A stretch of 64,000 bases of DNA from the NCBI GenBank assembly GCA_905221345.1, contig CAJNCW010000007.1, positions 1 through 64,000 of the forward strand, read 5' to 3'. This stretch comes from a bacterium (GTDB lineage: Bacteria; Bacillota; Bacilli; Lactobacillales; Streptococcaceae). Within the stretch, counting starts at the first letter, position 1. Each line of letters opens with the position of its first letter. Positions 39,593 through 46,848 of this stretch are shown piece after piece. Below the pieces are notes generated by a model that was not told where the DNA came from, did no database searches, and saw only the letters and a list, made by a program, of their open reading frames with translations. A program made the translations under genes and the position numbers.

Positions 39593-39732
39593 CTATGAAG
39601 CGTTTTCAATCTGTGCTGTAATAGAGAATAAAAACTTCTGAGCACATTCTTAGGATACTCAAAGTAAATGTGGTAAATTAGGATTGTAAATTTACTGAAT
39701 CGCTTTCAAACAACATATAAAAGCGCTTTTTG
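39593..39732 (+). promoter_or_regulatory. Cluster of cre-like sites upstream of spxB
   Basis: Three AAGCG-centred elements occur: TGAAGCGTTTTCA near 39596, the inverse of TGAAAGCGATTCA near 39700, and the symmetric AAAAGCGCTTTTT near 39720. Catabolite control by CcpA is plausible. None is a perfect consensus and the promoter itself is not clear to me. Confidence 0.45.
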
Positions 39733-39766
39733 TAAATGTATGAAATTATTTTGAAGGAGAGTTATT

Positions 39767-41542
39767 ATGACTCAAGGGAAAATTACTGCATCTGCAGCAA
39801 TGCTTAACGTATTGAAAACATGGGGCGTAGATACTATCTACGGTATCCCATCAGGAACACTCAGCTCATTGATGGACGCTTTGGCTGAAGACAAAGATAT
39901 CCGCTTCTTGCAAGTTCGCCACGAAGAAACAGGTGCTCTTGCAGCGGTGATGCAAGCTAAATTCGGCGGCTCAATCGGGGTTGCAGTTGGTTCAGGTGGT
40001 CCAGGTGCGACTCACTTGATTAACGGTGTTTACGATGCAGCTATGGACAACACTCCATTCCTTGCTATCCTTGGATCACGTCCAGTCAACGAACTCAACA
40101 TGGATGCCTTCCAAGAATTGAACCAAAACCCAATGTACAACGGTATCGCTGTCTACAACAAACGTGTCGCTTACGCTGAGCAATTACCAAAAGTAATCGA
40201 CGAAGCTTGCCGTGCTGCAGTTTCTAAAAAAGGTCCAGCTGTTGTTGAAATCCCAGTAAACTTCGGTTTCCAAGAAATCGACGAAAACTCATACTACGGT
40301 TCAGGTTCATACGAACGTTCATTCATCGCTCCTGCTTTGAACGAAGTTGAAATCAACAAAGCTGTTGAAATCTTGAACAATGCTGAACGTCCAGTTATCT
40401 ATGCTGGTTACGGTGGTGTCAAAGCTGGTGAAGTGATTACTGAATTGTCACGTAAAATCAAAGCACCAATCATCACAACTGGTAAAAACTTTGAAGCTTT
40501 CGAATGGAACTACGAAGGGTTGACAGGTTCTGCTTACCGTGTTGGTTGGAAACCAGCCAACGAAGTGGTCTTCGAAGCAGATACAGTTCTTTTCCTTGGT
40601 TCAAACTTCCCATTTGCTGAAGTTTACGAAGCCTTCAAGAATACTGAAAAATTCATCCAAGTCGATATCGACCCTTACAAACTTGGTAAACGTCATGCCC
40701 TTGACGCTTCTATCCTTGGTGACGCAGGCCAAGCAGCGAAAGCAATCCTTGACAAAGTGAACCCAGTTGAATCAACTCCATGGTGGCGTGCAAACGTTAA
40801 GAACAACCAAAACTGGCGTGATTACATGAACAAACTCGAAGGTAAAACTGAGGGTGAGTTGCAATTGTACCAAGTTTACAATGCTATCAATAAACATGCT
40901 GACCAAGATGCTATCTACTCAATCGACGTAGGTAACTCTACTCAAACATCAACTCGTCACCTTCACATGACTCCGAAAAACATGTGGCGTACATCTCCAC
41001 TCTTTGCGACAATGGGGATCGCCCTTCCTGGTGGTATTGCTGCTAAGAAAGACAATCCAGATCGCCAAGTATGGAACATCATGGGTGACGGTGCGTTTAA
41101 CATGTGCTACCCAGACGTGATCACAAACGTTCAATACGACCTTCCAGTTATCAACGTTGTCTTCTCAAACGCTGAGTATGCCTTCATCAAGAACAAATAC
41201 GAAGACACAAACAAACACTTGTTTGGTGTTGACTTCCCTAACGCTGACTACGCGAAAATCGCTGAAGCACAAGGAGCTGTTGGATTTACAGTTGACCGTA
41301 TCGAAGACATCGATGCAGTCGTTGCAGAAGCTGTTAAACTCAACAAAGAAGGTAAGACAGTTGTCATCGATGCCCGCATCACGCAACACCGTCCGCTTCC
41401 AGTAGAAGTACTTGAACTCGATCCAAAACTTCACTCAGAAGAAGCCATCAAAGCCTTCAAGGAAAAATACGAAGCAGAAGAACTCGTACCATTCCGTCTC
41501 TTCTTGGAAGAAGAAGGATTGCAATCACGCGCAATTAAATAA
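39767..41542 (+). CDS. spxB: Pyruvate oxidase (hydrogen peroxide producing)
   Basis: A 591-residue thiamine diphosphate and FAD enzyme that turns pyruvate, phosphate and oxygen into acetyl phosphate, CO2 and H2O2. The N-terminal Pyr domain has the catalytic Glu in [10 protein letters not shown]. The TPP fold is [15 protein letters not shown] with NVVFSN. AAGGAG precedes the ATG. Codons are strongly biased to the GGT, AAC, TTC, CCA set, unlike the neighbours, as expected for a very highly expressed gene. The H2O2 it makes inhibits competitors. Confidence 0.96.
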   Translation: MTQGKITASAAMLNVLKTWGVDTIYGIPSGTLSSLMDALAEDKDIRFLQVRHEETGALAAVMQAKFGGSIGVAVGSGGPGATHLINGVYDAAMDNTPFLAILGSRPVNELNMDAFQELNQNPMYNGIAVYNKRVAYAEQLPKVIDEACRAAVSKKGPAVVEIPVNFGFQEIDENSYYGSGSYERSFIAPALNEVEINKAVEILNNAERPVIYAGYGGVKAGEVITELSRKIKAPIITTGKNFEAFEWNYEGLTGSAYRVGWKPANEVVFEADTVLFLGSNFPFAEVYEAFKNTEKFIQVDIDPYKLGKRHALDASILGDAGQAAKAILDKVNPVESTPWWRANVKNNQNWRDYMNKLEGKTEGELQLYQVYNAINKHADQDAIYSIDVGNSTQTSTRHLHMTPKNMWRTSPLFATMGIALPGGIAAKKDNPDRQVWNIMGDGAFNMCYPDVITNVQYDLPVINVVFSNAEYAFIKNKYEDTNKHLFGVDFPNADYAKIAEAQGAVGFTVDRIEDIDAVVAEAVKLNKEGKTVVIDARITQHRPLPVEVLELDPKLHSEEAIKAFKEKYEAEELVPFRLFLEEEGLQSRAIK

Positions 41543-41612
41543 TTCCTCTCATCGAAAATCAAATGTAAACATTGAAGATTTTATTCTTTGATTTTCATAG
41601 AGCGGTACCAAA

Positions 41613-41638
41613 AAAGATCGGAGTAATCCGGTCTTTTT
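41613..41638 (+). terminator. Terminator after spxB
   Basis: AAGATCGGA pairs with TCCGGTCTT, followed by T. It is nearly identical to the terminator at 42068. Confidence 0.8.
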
Positions 41639-41652
41639 CTGGAGGATAGTAA

Positions 41653-42000
41653 ATGAATTTAAATCAATTAGATATCATCGTTTCAGATGTTCCTCAAGTC
41701 TGTGCTGACTTGGAGCGTATTTTGGATAAAAAGTCCGATTATGTTGACGACAGTTTTGCTCAGTTCACGATTGGCAGTCATTGTCTCATGTTGTCACAAA
41801 GTCATTTGGTTCCTTTGGAAAACTTTCAGTCAGGCATCATTCTCCACATCGAGGTTGAGGATGTAGAGCAGAACTACCAACGGTTGAAAGATCTTGGTGT
41901 CGAGATTTTACACGGTCCGGCTGTAACTGATTGGGGAACGGAATCGCTACTAGTTAAAGGCCCTGCTGGTTTAGTGATTGATTTTTATCGTATGAAATAG
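41653..42000 (+). CDS. Glyoxalase/VOC-superfamily protein
   Basis: A 115-residue vicinal oxygen chelate protein with the two beta-alpha-beta-beta-beta modules (LNQLDIIVSDVPQVCADLER, then IILHIEVEDVEQNYQRLKDLG). Members bind metals or drugs (glyoxalases, dioxygenases, bleomycin-binding proteins). The substrate is not known. GGAGGAT precedes the ATG and overlaps the tail of the spxB terminator. Read-through from spxB would express it too. Confidence 0.8.
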   Translation: MNLNQLDIIVSDVPQVCADLERILDKKSDYVDDSFAQFTIGSHCLMLSQSHLVPLENFQSGIILHIEVEDVEQNYQRLKDLGVEILHGPAVTDWGTESLLVKGPAGLVIDFYRMK

Positions 42001-42067
42001 GTCGCTTAATCATTTGAAGCTCACCTTAATCATTCTTAAAACAGAATGTGAGAATATGAACTATTGA

Positions 42068-42093
42068 AAGATCGGAGCAATCCGGTCTTTTTC
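42068..42093 (+). terminator. Terminator after the VOC gene
   Basis: AAGATCGGA pairs with TCCGGTCTT, with five T. The 28 bases match the terminator at 41613 except for one loop base. Confidence 0.85.
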
Positions 42094-42219
42094 TTATCAC
42101 AAGATTGTGATAGTTTACATCTTCATAACAAAAGCTTCAAAGTCTTGATTGTTTTGAAAAAAGATTATAAAATATGATTCATGAAAATGAAAGAGGTTTT
42201 GAAAATATCTGAAAAATAA

Positions 42220-42465
42220 ATGAAAATTTTAGGTTGGGTTGCAACCTTTATGTCCGTAATGATGTATGTGTCTTATTTTCCACAAATCATGAACAACCTA
42301 GCGGGTCAAAAAGGGAACTTCATTCAACCCTTAGTCGCAGCCATCAACTGTAGTCTTTGGGTTTATTACGGCTTGTTCAAAAAGGAAAGAGATATTCCCC
42401 TTGCTGCTGCCAATGCACCGGGTATCGTTTTTGGTTTAGTAACGGCTATCACAGCTTTGATTTAA
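42220..42465 (+). CDS. SemiSWEET sugar transporter
   Basis: An 81-residue protein of three membrane helices with the PQ-loop motif SYFPQI in the first helix, and conserved NCSLWVYYG in the second. SemiSWEETs dimerise to move sugars passively. The ATG at 42220 lacks a good ribosome site. An in-frame stop (TAA 42217-42219) stands right before it. Upstream, ATGs at 42181 and 42187 in the same frame give a 10 to 12 codon ORF (MKEVLKISEK). Translation may be coupled through TAAATG, or the N-terminus may be cut by a mutation. Confidence 0.8.
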   Translation: MKILGWVATFMSVMMYVSYFPQIMNNLAGQKGNFIQPLVAAINCSLWVYYGLFKKERDIPLAAANAPGIVFGLVTAITALI

Positions 42466-42492
42466 AAAGAAGACTGGTTTCAGTCCTTTTTT
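42464..42492 (+). terminator. Terminator after the SemiSWEET gene
   Basis: AAGACTG pairs with CAGTCCTT with one bulge, then T. The rest of the gap to manA (to 42722) holds only the manA promoter. Confidence 0.7.
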
Positions 42493-42664
42493 GTACATAA
42501 AAATAGATTCTCAAGTAAAGAAAGTCTAACGAGAGTTGAGGAAAACAGCCCATTGACAGCGAGCTTTCTGAGTGCTGCTTTATGGTTTCCTCCATCAAGT
42601 AAAAGGGCATTTCGTCACTATTTTTATAAAATCTTCTCTCTACTTTATAATGTGTGAAAAAGAG

Positions 42665-42693
42665 TTCAATTAGATCAAGCTTTTTGCTATAAT
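42665..42693 (+). promoter_or_regulatory. manA promoter
   Basis: TTCAAT (42665-42670), 17 bases, and TATAAT (42688-42693) with TGC in front, an extended -10. Confidence 0.75.
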
Positions 42694-42722
42694 GAAGTGA
42701 GAAAAATAGACAGGAGAATAAG

Positions 42723-43667
42723 ATGTCAGAACCATTATTTTTACAATCAGTTATGCAAGAAAAAATCTGGGGTGGAACCAAGCTACGTGATGAGTTTGGC
42801 TACGACATCCCAAGTGAAAAAATCGGAGAATACTGGGCTATTTCAGCCCACCCAAATGGTGTTTCCAAGGTAGCAAATGGTCGTTTTGAGGGAATAGACT
42901 TGGCTACTTTATATGCGGAGCACCGTGAATTGTTTGGCAATCGTCCAGAACCTGTATTTCCACTCTTGACCAAGATTCTTGATGCCAACGACTGGCTCAG
43001 TGTCCAAGTTCACCCAGACGATGCCTATGGACTAGAGCATGAAGGCGAACTTGGAAAAACAGAATGCTGGTATATTATTGCTGCGGACGAAGGTTCAGAG
43101 ATTATTTACGGTCACAATGCCAAGTCAAAAGAAGAACTCCGCAAGCAAATTGAGGACAAGAACTGGGATGCCTTGCTGACCAAAGTGCCAGTTAAGGCTG
43201 GAGATTTCTTCTATGTGCCAAGCGGTACCATGCACGCTATCGGTGCAGGCATCTTGATTCTTGAAACACAACAGTCTAGCGATACCACCTATCGTGTCTA
43301 TGACTTTGACCGTAAGGATGACAATGGCAACTTGCGTGAACTTCACCTTGAAAAATCTATCGATGTTTTAAACATTGGAGAGCCTGCCAATAGCCGTCCT
43401 GTAACTATCAAAGCTGATGATTTGCGTTCAACTTTACTTGTCTCTAATGATTTCTTTGCAGTTTACAAGTGGGAAATTACTGGAAAAGTTGATTTTGAAA
43501 AGACTGCTGACTACAGCTTGTTGAGTGTCTTGGCTGGTCAAGGTCAATTAACTGTTGACGGGAAAAACTATCCAATCCAAAAAGGCAGCCACTTTATCCT
43601 ACCAAGCGATGTTGAAGCTTGGACCTTGGAAGGGCAAGGCTTGGAATTGATTGTTAGCCATCCATAA
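42723..43667 (+). CDS. manA: Mannose-6-phosphate isomerase, class I
   Basis: A 314-residue cupin enzyme that interconverts mannose 6-phosphate and fructose 6-phosphate. The zinc ligands are in VQVHPDD, GKTECWYII and GTMHAIGAG. AGGAG precedes the ATG. It feeds PTS-imported mannose to glycolysis and supplies mannose 6-phosphate for glycans. Confidence 0.95.
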   Translation: MSEPLFLQSVMQEKIWGGTKLRDEFGYDIPSEKIGEYWAISAHPNGVSKVANGRFEGIDLATLYAEHRELFGNRPEPVFPLLTKILDANDWLSVQVHPDDAYGLEHEGELGKTECWYIIAADEGSEIIYGHNAKSKEELRKQIEDKNWDALLTKVPVKAGDFFYVPSGTMHAIGAGILILETQQSSDTTYRVYDFDRKDDNGNLRELHLEKSIDVLNIGEPANSRPVTIKADDLRSTLLVSNDFFAVYKWEITGKVDFEKTADYSLLSVLAGQGQLTVDGKNYPIQKGSHFILPSDVEAWTLEGQGLELIVSHP

Positions 43668-43671
43668 AAAA

Positions 43672-43704
43672 GAAAGGGCCTGAGCTTACTACTCAAGTCC
43701 TTTT
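43672..43704. terminator. Bidirectional terminator between manA and the NSS gene
   Basis: AAAGGGCCTGAG pairs imperfectly with CTCAAGTCCTTT, followed by T in both directions. Confidence 0.75.
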
Positions 43705-43707
43705 TGA

Positions 43708-45048
43708 TTACATAAATTGGGCGATAAAAACCACGATGATGATAATAGGAATGATAAAGCGAAGAAGGAAGAGCCAGACTTGGAAAAGTCCCTGTTTCCA
43801 TGCTCTTTCATCAAGATGGAGTTCCTCCATAGCAAGAGCCTTCTTAAAGATATAGCCTGTAAAGAGAGAAAGGCAGAGAGCTCCAAATGGCATGAGGAGA
43901 TTGGAAACCAAGAAGTCCATAGCGTCAAAGAAGGTCTTCCCAAAAATGTGAACATCAGCCATGACACCGTAAGAAAGGGCTGAAGGAATACCAAAGACAA
44001 AAGTCAAGATTCCTAAAATAGCACTCCACTTGGCACGCTTGCTGTTGTCCTGATTGGTGATATTACCCACATTGATTTCCAGCATCACGACAGAAGAAGT
44101 GACCGTCGCAAAGAGGAAGAGCAAGAGGAAAAGGATGTAGAAAATAGTTCCAAAAGGCATCTTGTCAAAGAGTTGAGGCAAGACGATAAAGAGCAGGCTT
44201 GGTCCCCCTTCAGACTGGATATTGAAGGCTGACATGGCTGGGAAAATGGCTAGTCCCGCCATGATGGATACCGAGATGTTCATGGCTACGATGGAAATCC
44301 CTGACTGGACCAGATTGGTTTTCTTGTCCAAGTAGGATGCATAGGTCAGCATGGCTGTAACCCCTAGTGAGAGGGCAAAGAAAGATTGACCTAGAGCGTA
44401 GAGTAGTCCAGCGCTAGTTAGTTTTGAAAAGTCTGGTTTGAGGAAGTAGAGAACGCCTTCCAAGGCATTTGGCAAGCTGAGAGACCGTCCAATAATCACG
44501 ACAAAGATGATAAAGAGTAGAGGCATCATGACTTTCGAGGCTCTTTCAATCCCTTTTTGAACCCCACGTGATACAATAAAGATATTCAACAAGATAAAGG
44601 CGGCTTGAGCTCCTAGGGCAATAGCTGGATTTGAAATGATTGAAGTAAATAACTGAGCATAATCACCCGTTCCGCTAAGCTGGAACAATTTTCCAAACTC
44701 AATACCTAGATAGACTAAAATCCATCCTCCAATAACACTGTAAAAGGAGAGAAGGATAAAGAGGGCAAAGGCACCAATCCAACCGATAAAATTGTACTTG
44801 CTATTGTTGCCAAGTTTTCCAAAGGTTTTGATAGCGGAAACGCCAGCACTGCGGCCAAGGGCAAATTCAGCAAGGAGTAACGGGAAACCGATTAAAATGG
44901 TGGAAATGAGAAAGACTAGTAAAAAGCCTCCACCGCCATTAGCAGCAGTCATGTAGGGAAATTTCCAAACGGCACCAAGTCCAATGGCTGAGCCAGCAGA
45001 TGCTAGAATAAAGCCTAGTTTCGAGCCCCATTGCGATTTTTCTGACAT
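43708..45048 (-). CDS. Neurotransmitter:sodium symporter family transporter
   Basis: A 446-residue LeuT-fold transporter with 11 to 12 membrane segments. The N-terminal WGSKLGFILASAGSAIGLGA and WKFPYMTAANGGGGFLLVF form the unwound first helix and sodium site of NSS proteins. Such bacterial carriers import amino acids with Na+. The substrate is unknown. TGGAG precedes the ATG. The transcript starts about 105 bases upstream in a structured leader. Confidence 0.9.
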   Translation of the reverse strand: MSEKSQWGSKLGFILASAGSAIGLGAVWKFPYMTAANGGGGFLLVFLISTILIGFPLLLAEFALGRSAGVSAIKTFGKLGNNSKYNFIGWIGAFALFILLSFYSVIGGWILVYLGIEFGKLFQLSGTGDYAQLFTSIISNPAIALGAQAAFILLNIFIVSRGVQKGIERASKVMMPLLFIIFVVIIGRSLSLPNALEGVLYFLKPDFSKLTSAGLLYALGQSFFALSLGVTAMLTYASYLDKKTNLVQSGISIVAMNISVSIMAGLAIFPAMSAFNIQSEGGPSLLFIVLPQLFDKMPFGTIFYILFLLLFLFATVTSSVVMLEINVGNITNQDNSKRAKWSAILGILTFVFGIPSALSYGVMADVHIFGKTFFDAMDFLVSNLLMPFGALCLSLFTGYIFKKALAMEELHLDERAWKQGLFQVWLFLLRFIIPIIIIVVFIAQFM

Positions 45049-45082
45049 AGTTGAAACTCCAATCTCGTTTTTTAAAATAAGA

Positions 45083-45112
45083 AAAGGCTACTTGAGTTGT
45101 CAAATAGCCTTC
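45083..45112 (-). promoter_or_regulatory. Leader hairpin of the NSS transporter, terminator-like
   Basis: On the minus strand AAGGCTATTTGA pairs with TCAAGTAGCCTT (one mismatch) and is followed by TTCTTATTTT, before the NSS start. Upstream in the same leader GGTTC/GAGCC can form a small hairpin, and AGCC-GGCT can pair as an alternative. This looks like transcriptional attenuation by an unassigned signal. Confidence 0.55.
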
Positions 45113-45159
45113 TCTCAATGGCTCTTTATGAACCTTCTGTTTGATTGATAGACTTGACT

Positions 45160-45188
45160 ATCCTATCATGTTTTCTAAGGTCTGTCAA
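45160..45188 (-). promoter_or_regulatory. Promoter of the NSS transporter
   Basis: On the minus strand TTGACA (45188-45183), 17 bases, and TAGGAT (45165-45160). Confidence 0.7.
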
Positions 45189-45249
45189 GAAAACCATTTT
45201 CAAGTTTTCACACCTTTCTCAAAAAGTTAAAAATTTTTCGTAAAAACAC

Positions 45250-45280
45250 TTGACTCTGACCTAAGGGGAGGGAATATACT
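45250..45280 (+). promoter_or_regulatory. MerR-type promoter with 19-base spacer
   Basis: TTGACT (45250-45255) and TATACT (45275-45280) are 19 bases apart. The spacer CTGACCTAAGGGGAGGGAA is imperfectly symmetric. Overlong spacers that need a MerR protein to twist the DNA are the hallmark of MerR control, so the gene at 45301 probably regulates itself. Confidence 0.75.
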
Positions 45281-45300
45281 ATGATTGTAAGGAGGAAGTC

Positions 45301-46041
45301 ATGTACCATATAAAAGAAGCTGCGCAGCTTTCAGGTGTCTCTGTCAAGACCCTGCACCACTACGATAAGATAGGGCTCTTGGTTCCCTTAAAGTCGGAAA
45401 ACGGCTATCGAACCTACAGTCAAGGGGATTTGGAACGCCTTCAGGTCATTCTGTATTACAAATATCTAGGTTTTTCTTTAGAAAAAATAGCAGAGCTGTT
45501 AAAGGAAGAAAGGACAGATTTATTGCCTCATTTGACTAGGCAGTTGGACTATTTGACTCGAGAAAGGCAACATCTGGATACCCTGATTTCCACCTTGCAA
45601 AAAACCATTCAAGAACAAAAAGGAGAAAGAAAAATGACGATTGAGGAAAAATTCACTGGATTTAGCTATCAAGACAATCAAAAATACCACCAAGAAGCGG
45701 TAGAGAAATATGGACAAGAAGTCATGGATCAGGCTCTCGAGCGTCAAAAAGGTCGCGAAGACGAGTCTACGGCCGCCTTTAACCAAGTTTTTCAAGCCTT
45801 GGCACAAAACCTTCAAGCTGGTCTGCCTGAAACAGCAACCGAAAACCAAGAAGAAGTAGCTAAGCTCTTGCAAGCTATTCGTACTTATGGATTTGATTGC
45901 TCTATTGAAGTATTCGGCCATATCGGTAAAGGCTATGTTTACAACCCAGAGTTTAAGGAAAATATTGACAAATTTGGACCTGGAACAGCTCAATACACAT
46001 CAGATGTCATTGCCCACTATGTTCAAACTCAGACAAAATAA
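45301..46041 (+). CDS. MerR-family regulator with TipAS ligand domain
   Basis: A 246-residue TipAL-type protein. Residues 1-70 are the MerR winged helix (MYHIKEAAQLSGVSVKTLHH and YDKIGLLVP), then a coiled-coil dimer helix (about 75-110), then a TipAS antibiotic-recognition domain (about 112-246, ALERQKGREDESTAAFNQVF). TipAL proteins sense thiopeptides and other drugs and activate their own promoter and efflux genes. GGAGGA precedes the ATG. A second internal start at 45634 is very strong. No efflux gene is adjacent. Confidence 0.88.
   Translation: MYHIKEAAQLSGVSVKTLHHYDKIGLLVPLKSENGYRTYSQGDLERLQVILYYKYLGFSLEKIAELLKEERTDLLPHLTRQLDYLTRERQHLDTLISTLQKTIQEQKGERKMTIEEKFTGFSYQDNQKYHQEAVEKYGQEVMDQALERQKGREDESTAAFNQVFQALAQNLQAGLPETATENQEEVAKLLQAIRTYGFDCSIEVFGHIGKGYVYNPEFKENIDKFGPGTAQYTSDVIAHYVQTQTK
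45621..45636 (+). promoter_or_regulatory. Internal ribosome site and start for a TipAS-like short form
   Basis: AGGAG (45621-45625), an 8-base gap and ATG (45634-45636) stand in frame inside the MerR gene, at the exact junction of the coiled coil and ligand domain. Translation from here would give a 135-residue ligand domain alone (MTIEEKFTGFSYQ onward). Confidence 0.6.
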
Positions 46042-46056
46042 GCATCGCTGGAGATT

Positions 46057-46109
46057 TGTCCTGCTCCGCTAAAAAAGCTAAATCTTCTGTTTAACTTTTT
46101 TAGGGGACA
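46057..46109. repeat. Long imperfect palindrome after the MerR gene
   Basis: CTAAAAAAG (46069-46077) and CTTTTTTAG (46095-46103) pair, continue inward with TAAA/TTTA around a seven-base loop, and are flanked by TGTCC/GGACA. It can end transcription from either side. The rest of 46042-46284 shows nothing else clear. Confidence 0.6.
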
Positions 46110-46284
46110 GGTCATTTTAGTTGTTATCTTTTTGAAAAGTATTCTGGTCCTAGACTCTTTACTTTGTTGCTAAAAGAAAATTCATTTTTAAAGTTCTTGC
46201 ATTGTCAACTCTAAGTGATTAGTTCGCCTTGATAAAATCACTAAAAAAGGATATGATAGTAGGAGAAAAATGAGGTTAAGAGTG

Positions 46285-46848
46285 ATGGATAAAAATAGAA
46301 TTGGAACAGAGACACAGCAGGTGCTTGAGGATGTTTTGGATAAGGCTGGATTGCGTGAGGGGTCTCTCTTTGTCCTTGGACTCTCGTCTAGTGAGGTTTT
46401 AGGTGGGCAAATCGGCAAGGATTCCAGCCAAGAAATTGGCGAAATTATTGTGAAGACGATTCTGGATATCCTGGAGGAAAAAGGGATTCATTTAGCTGTT
46501 CAAGGCTGTGAACACGTCAATCGTGCCCTCGTCGTTGAACGTCAAGTGGCGGAGCAGTTTGGTCTGGAAATCGTCAGTGTCCTTCCAACTCTTCATGCAG
46601 GCGGTTCAGGTCAGCTAGCTGCCTTTAAGTTTATGAAAGAACCTGTTGAGGTGGAGTTCATCACGGCTCATGCGGGATTGGATATCGGAGATACTGCAAT
46701 TGGTATGCATGTCAAGCATGTGCAGGTTCCGATTCGACCAGTTTTGCGTAAGATTGGTCATGCCCATGTAACGGCTCTAGCTAGTCGTCCAAAACTAATC
46801 GGGGGTGCGCGTGCGCAGTATCCAGAAGATTCTATTAGAAAGATATGA
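46285..46848 (+). CDS. UPF0340 family protein (TIGR01440)
   Basis: A 187-residue conserved protein of unknown function, family UPF0340/DUF436. Family-typical stretches are [33 protein letters not shown], and [15 protein letters not shown]. The start at 46285 (MDKNRIG) has GAGG nine bases upstream. ATG 46270 also has AGGAG nearby, so five extra residues are possible. Its stop overlaps the zmpB start. In pneumococcus a UPF0340 gene stands in front of zmpB as well. Confidence 0.85.
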   Translation: MDKNRIGTETQQVLEDVLDKAGLREGSLFVLGLSSSEVLGGQIGKDSSQEIGEIIVKTILDILEEKGIHLAVQGCEHVNRALVVERQVAEQFGLEIVSVLPTLHAGGSGQLAAFKFMKEPVEVEFITAHAGLDIGDTAIGMHVKHVQVPIRPVLRKIGHAHVTALASRPKLIGGARAQYPEDSIRKI

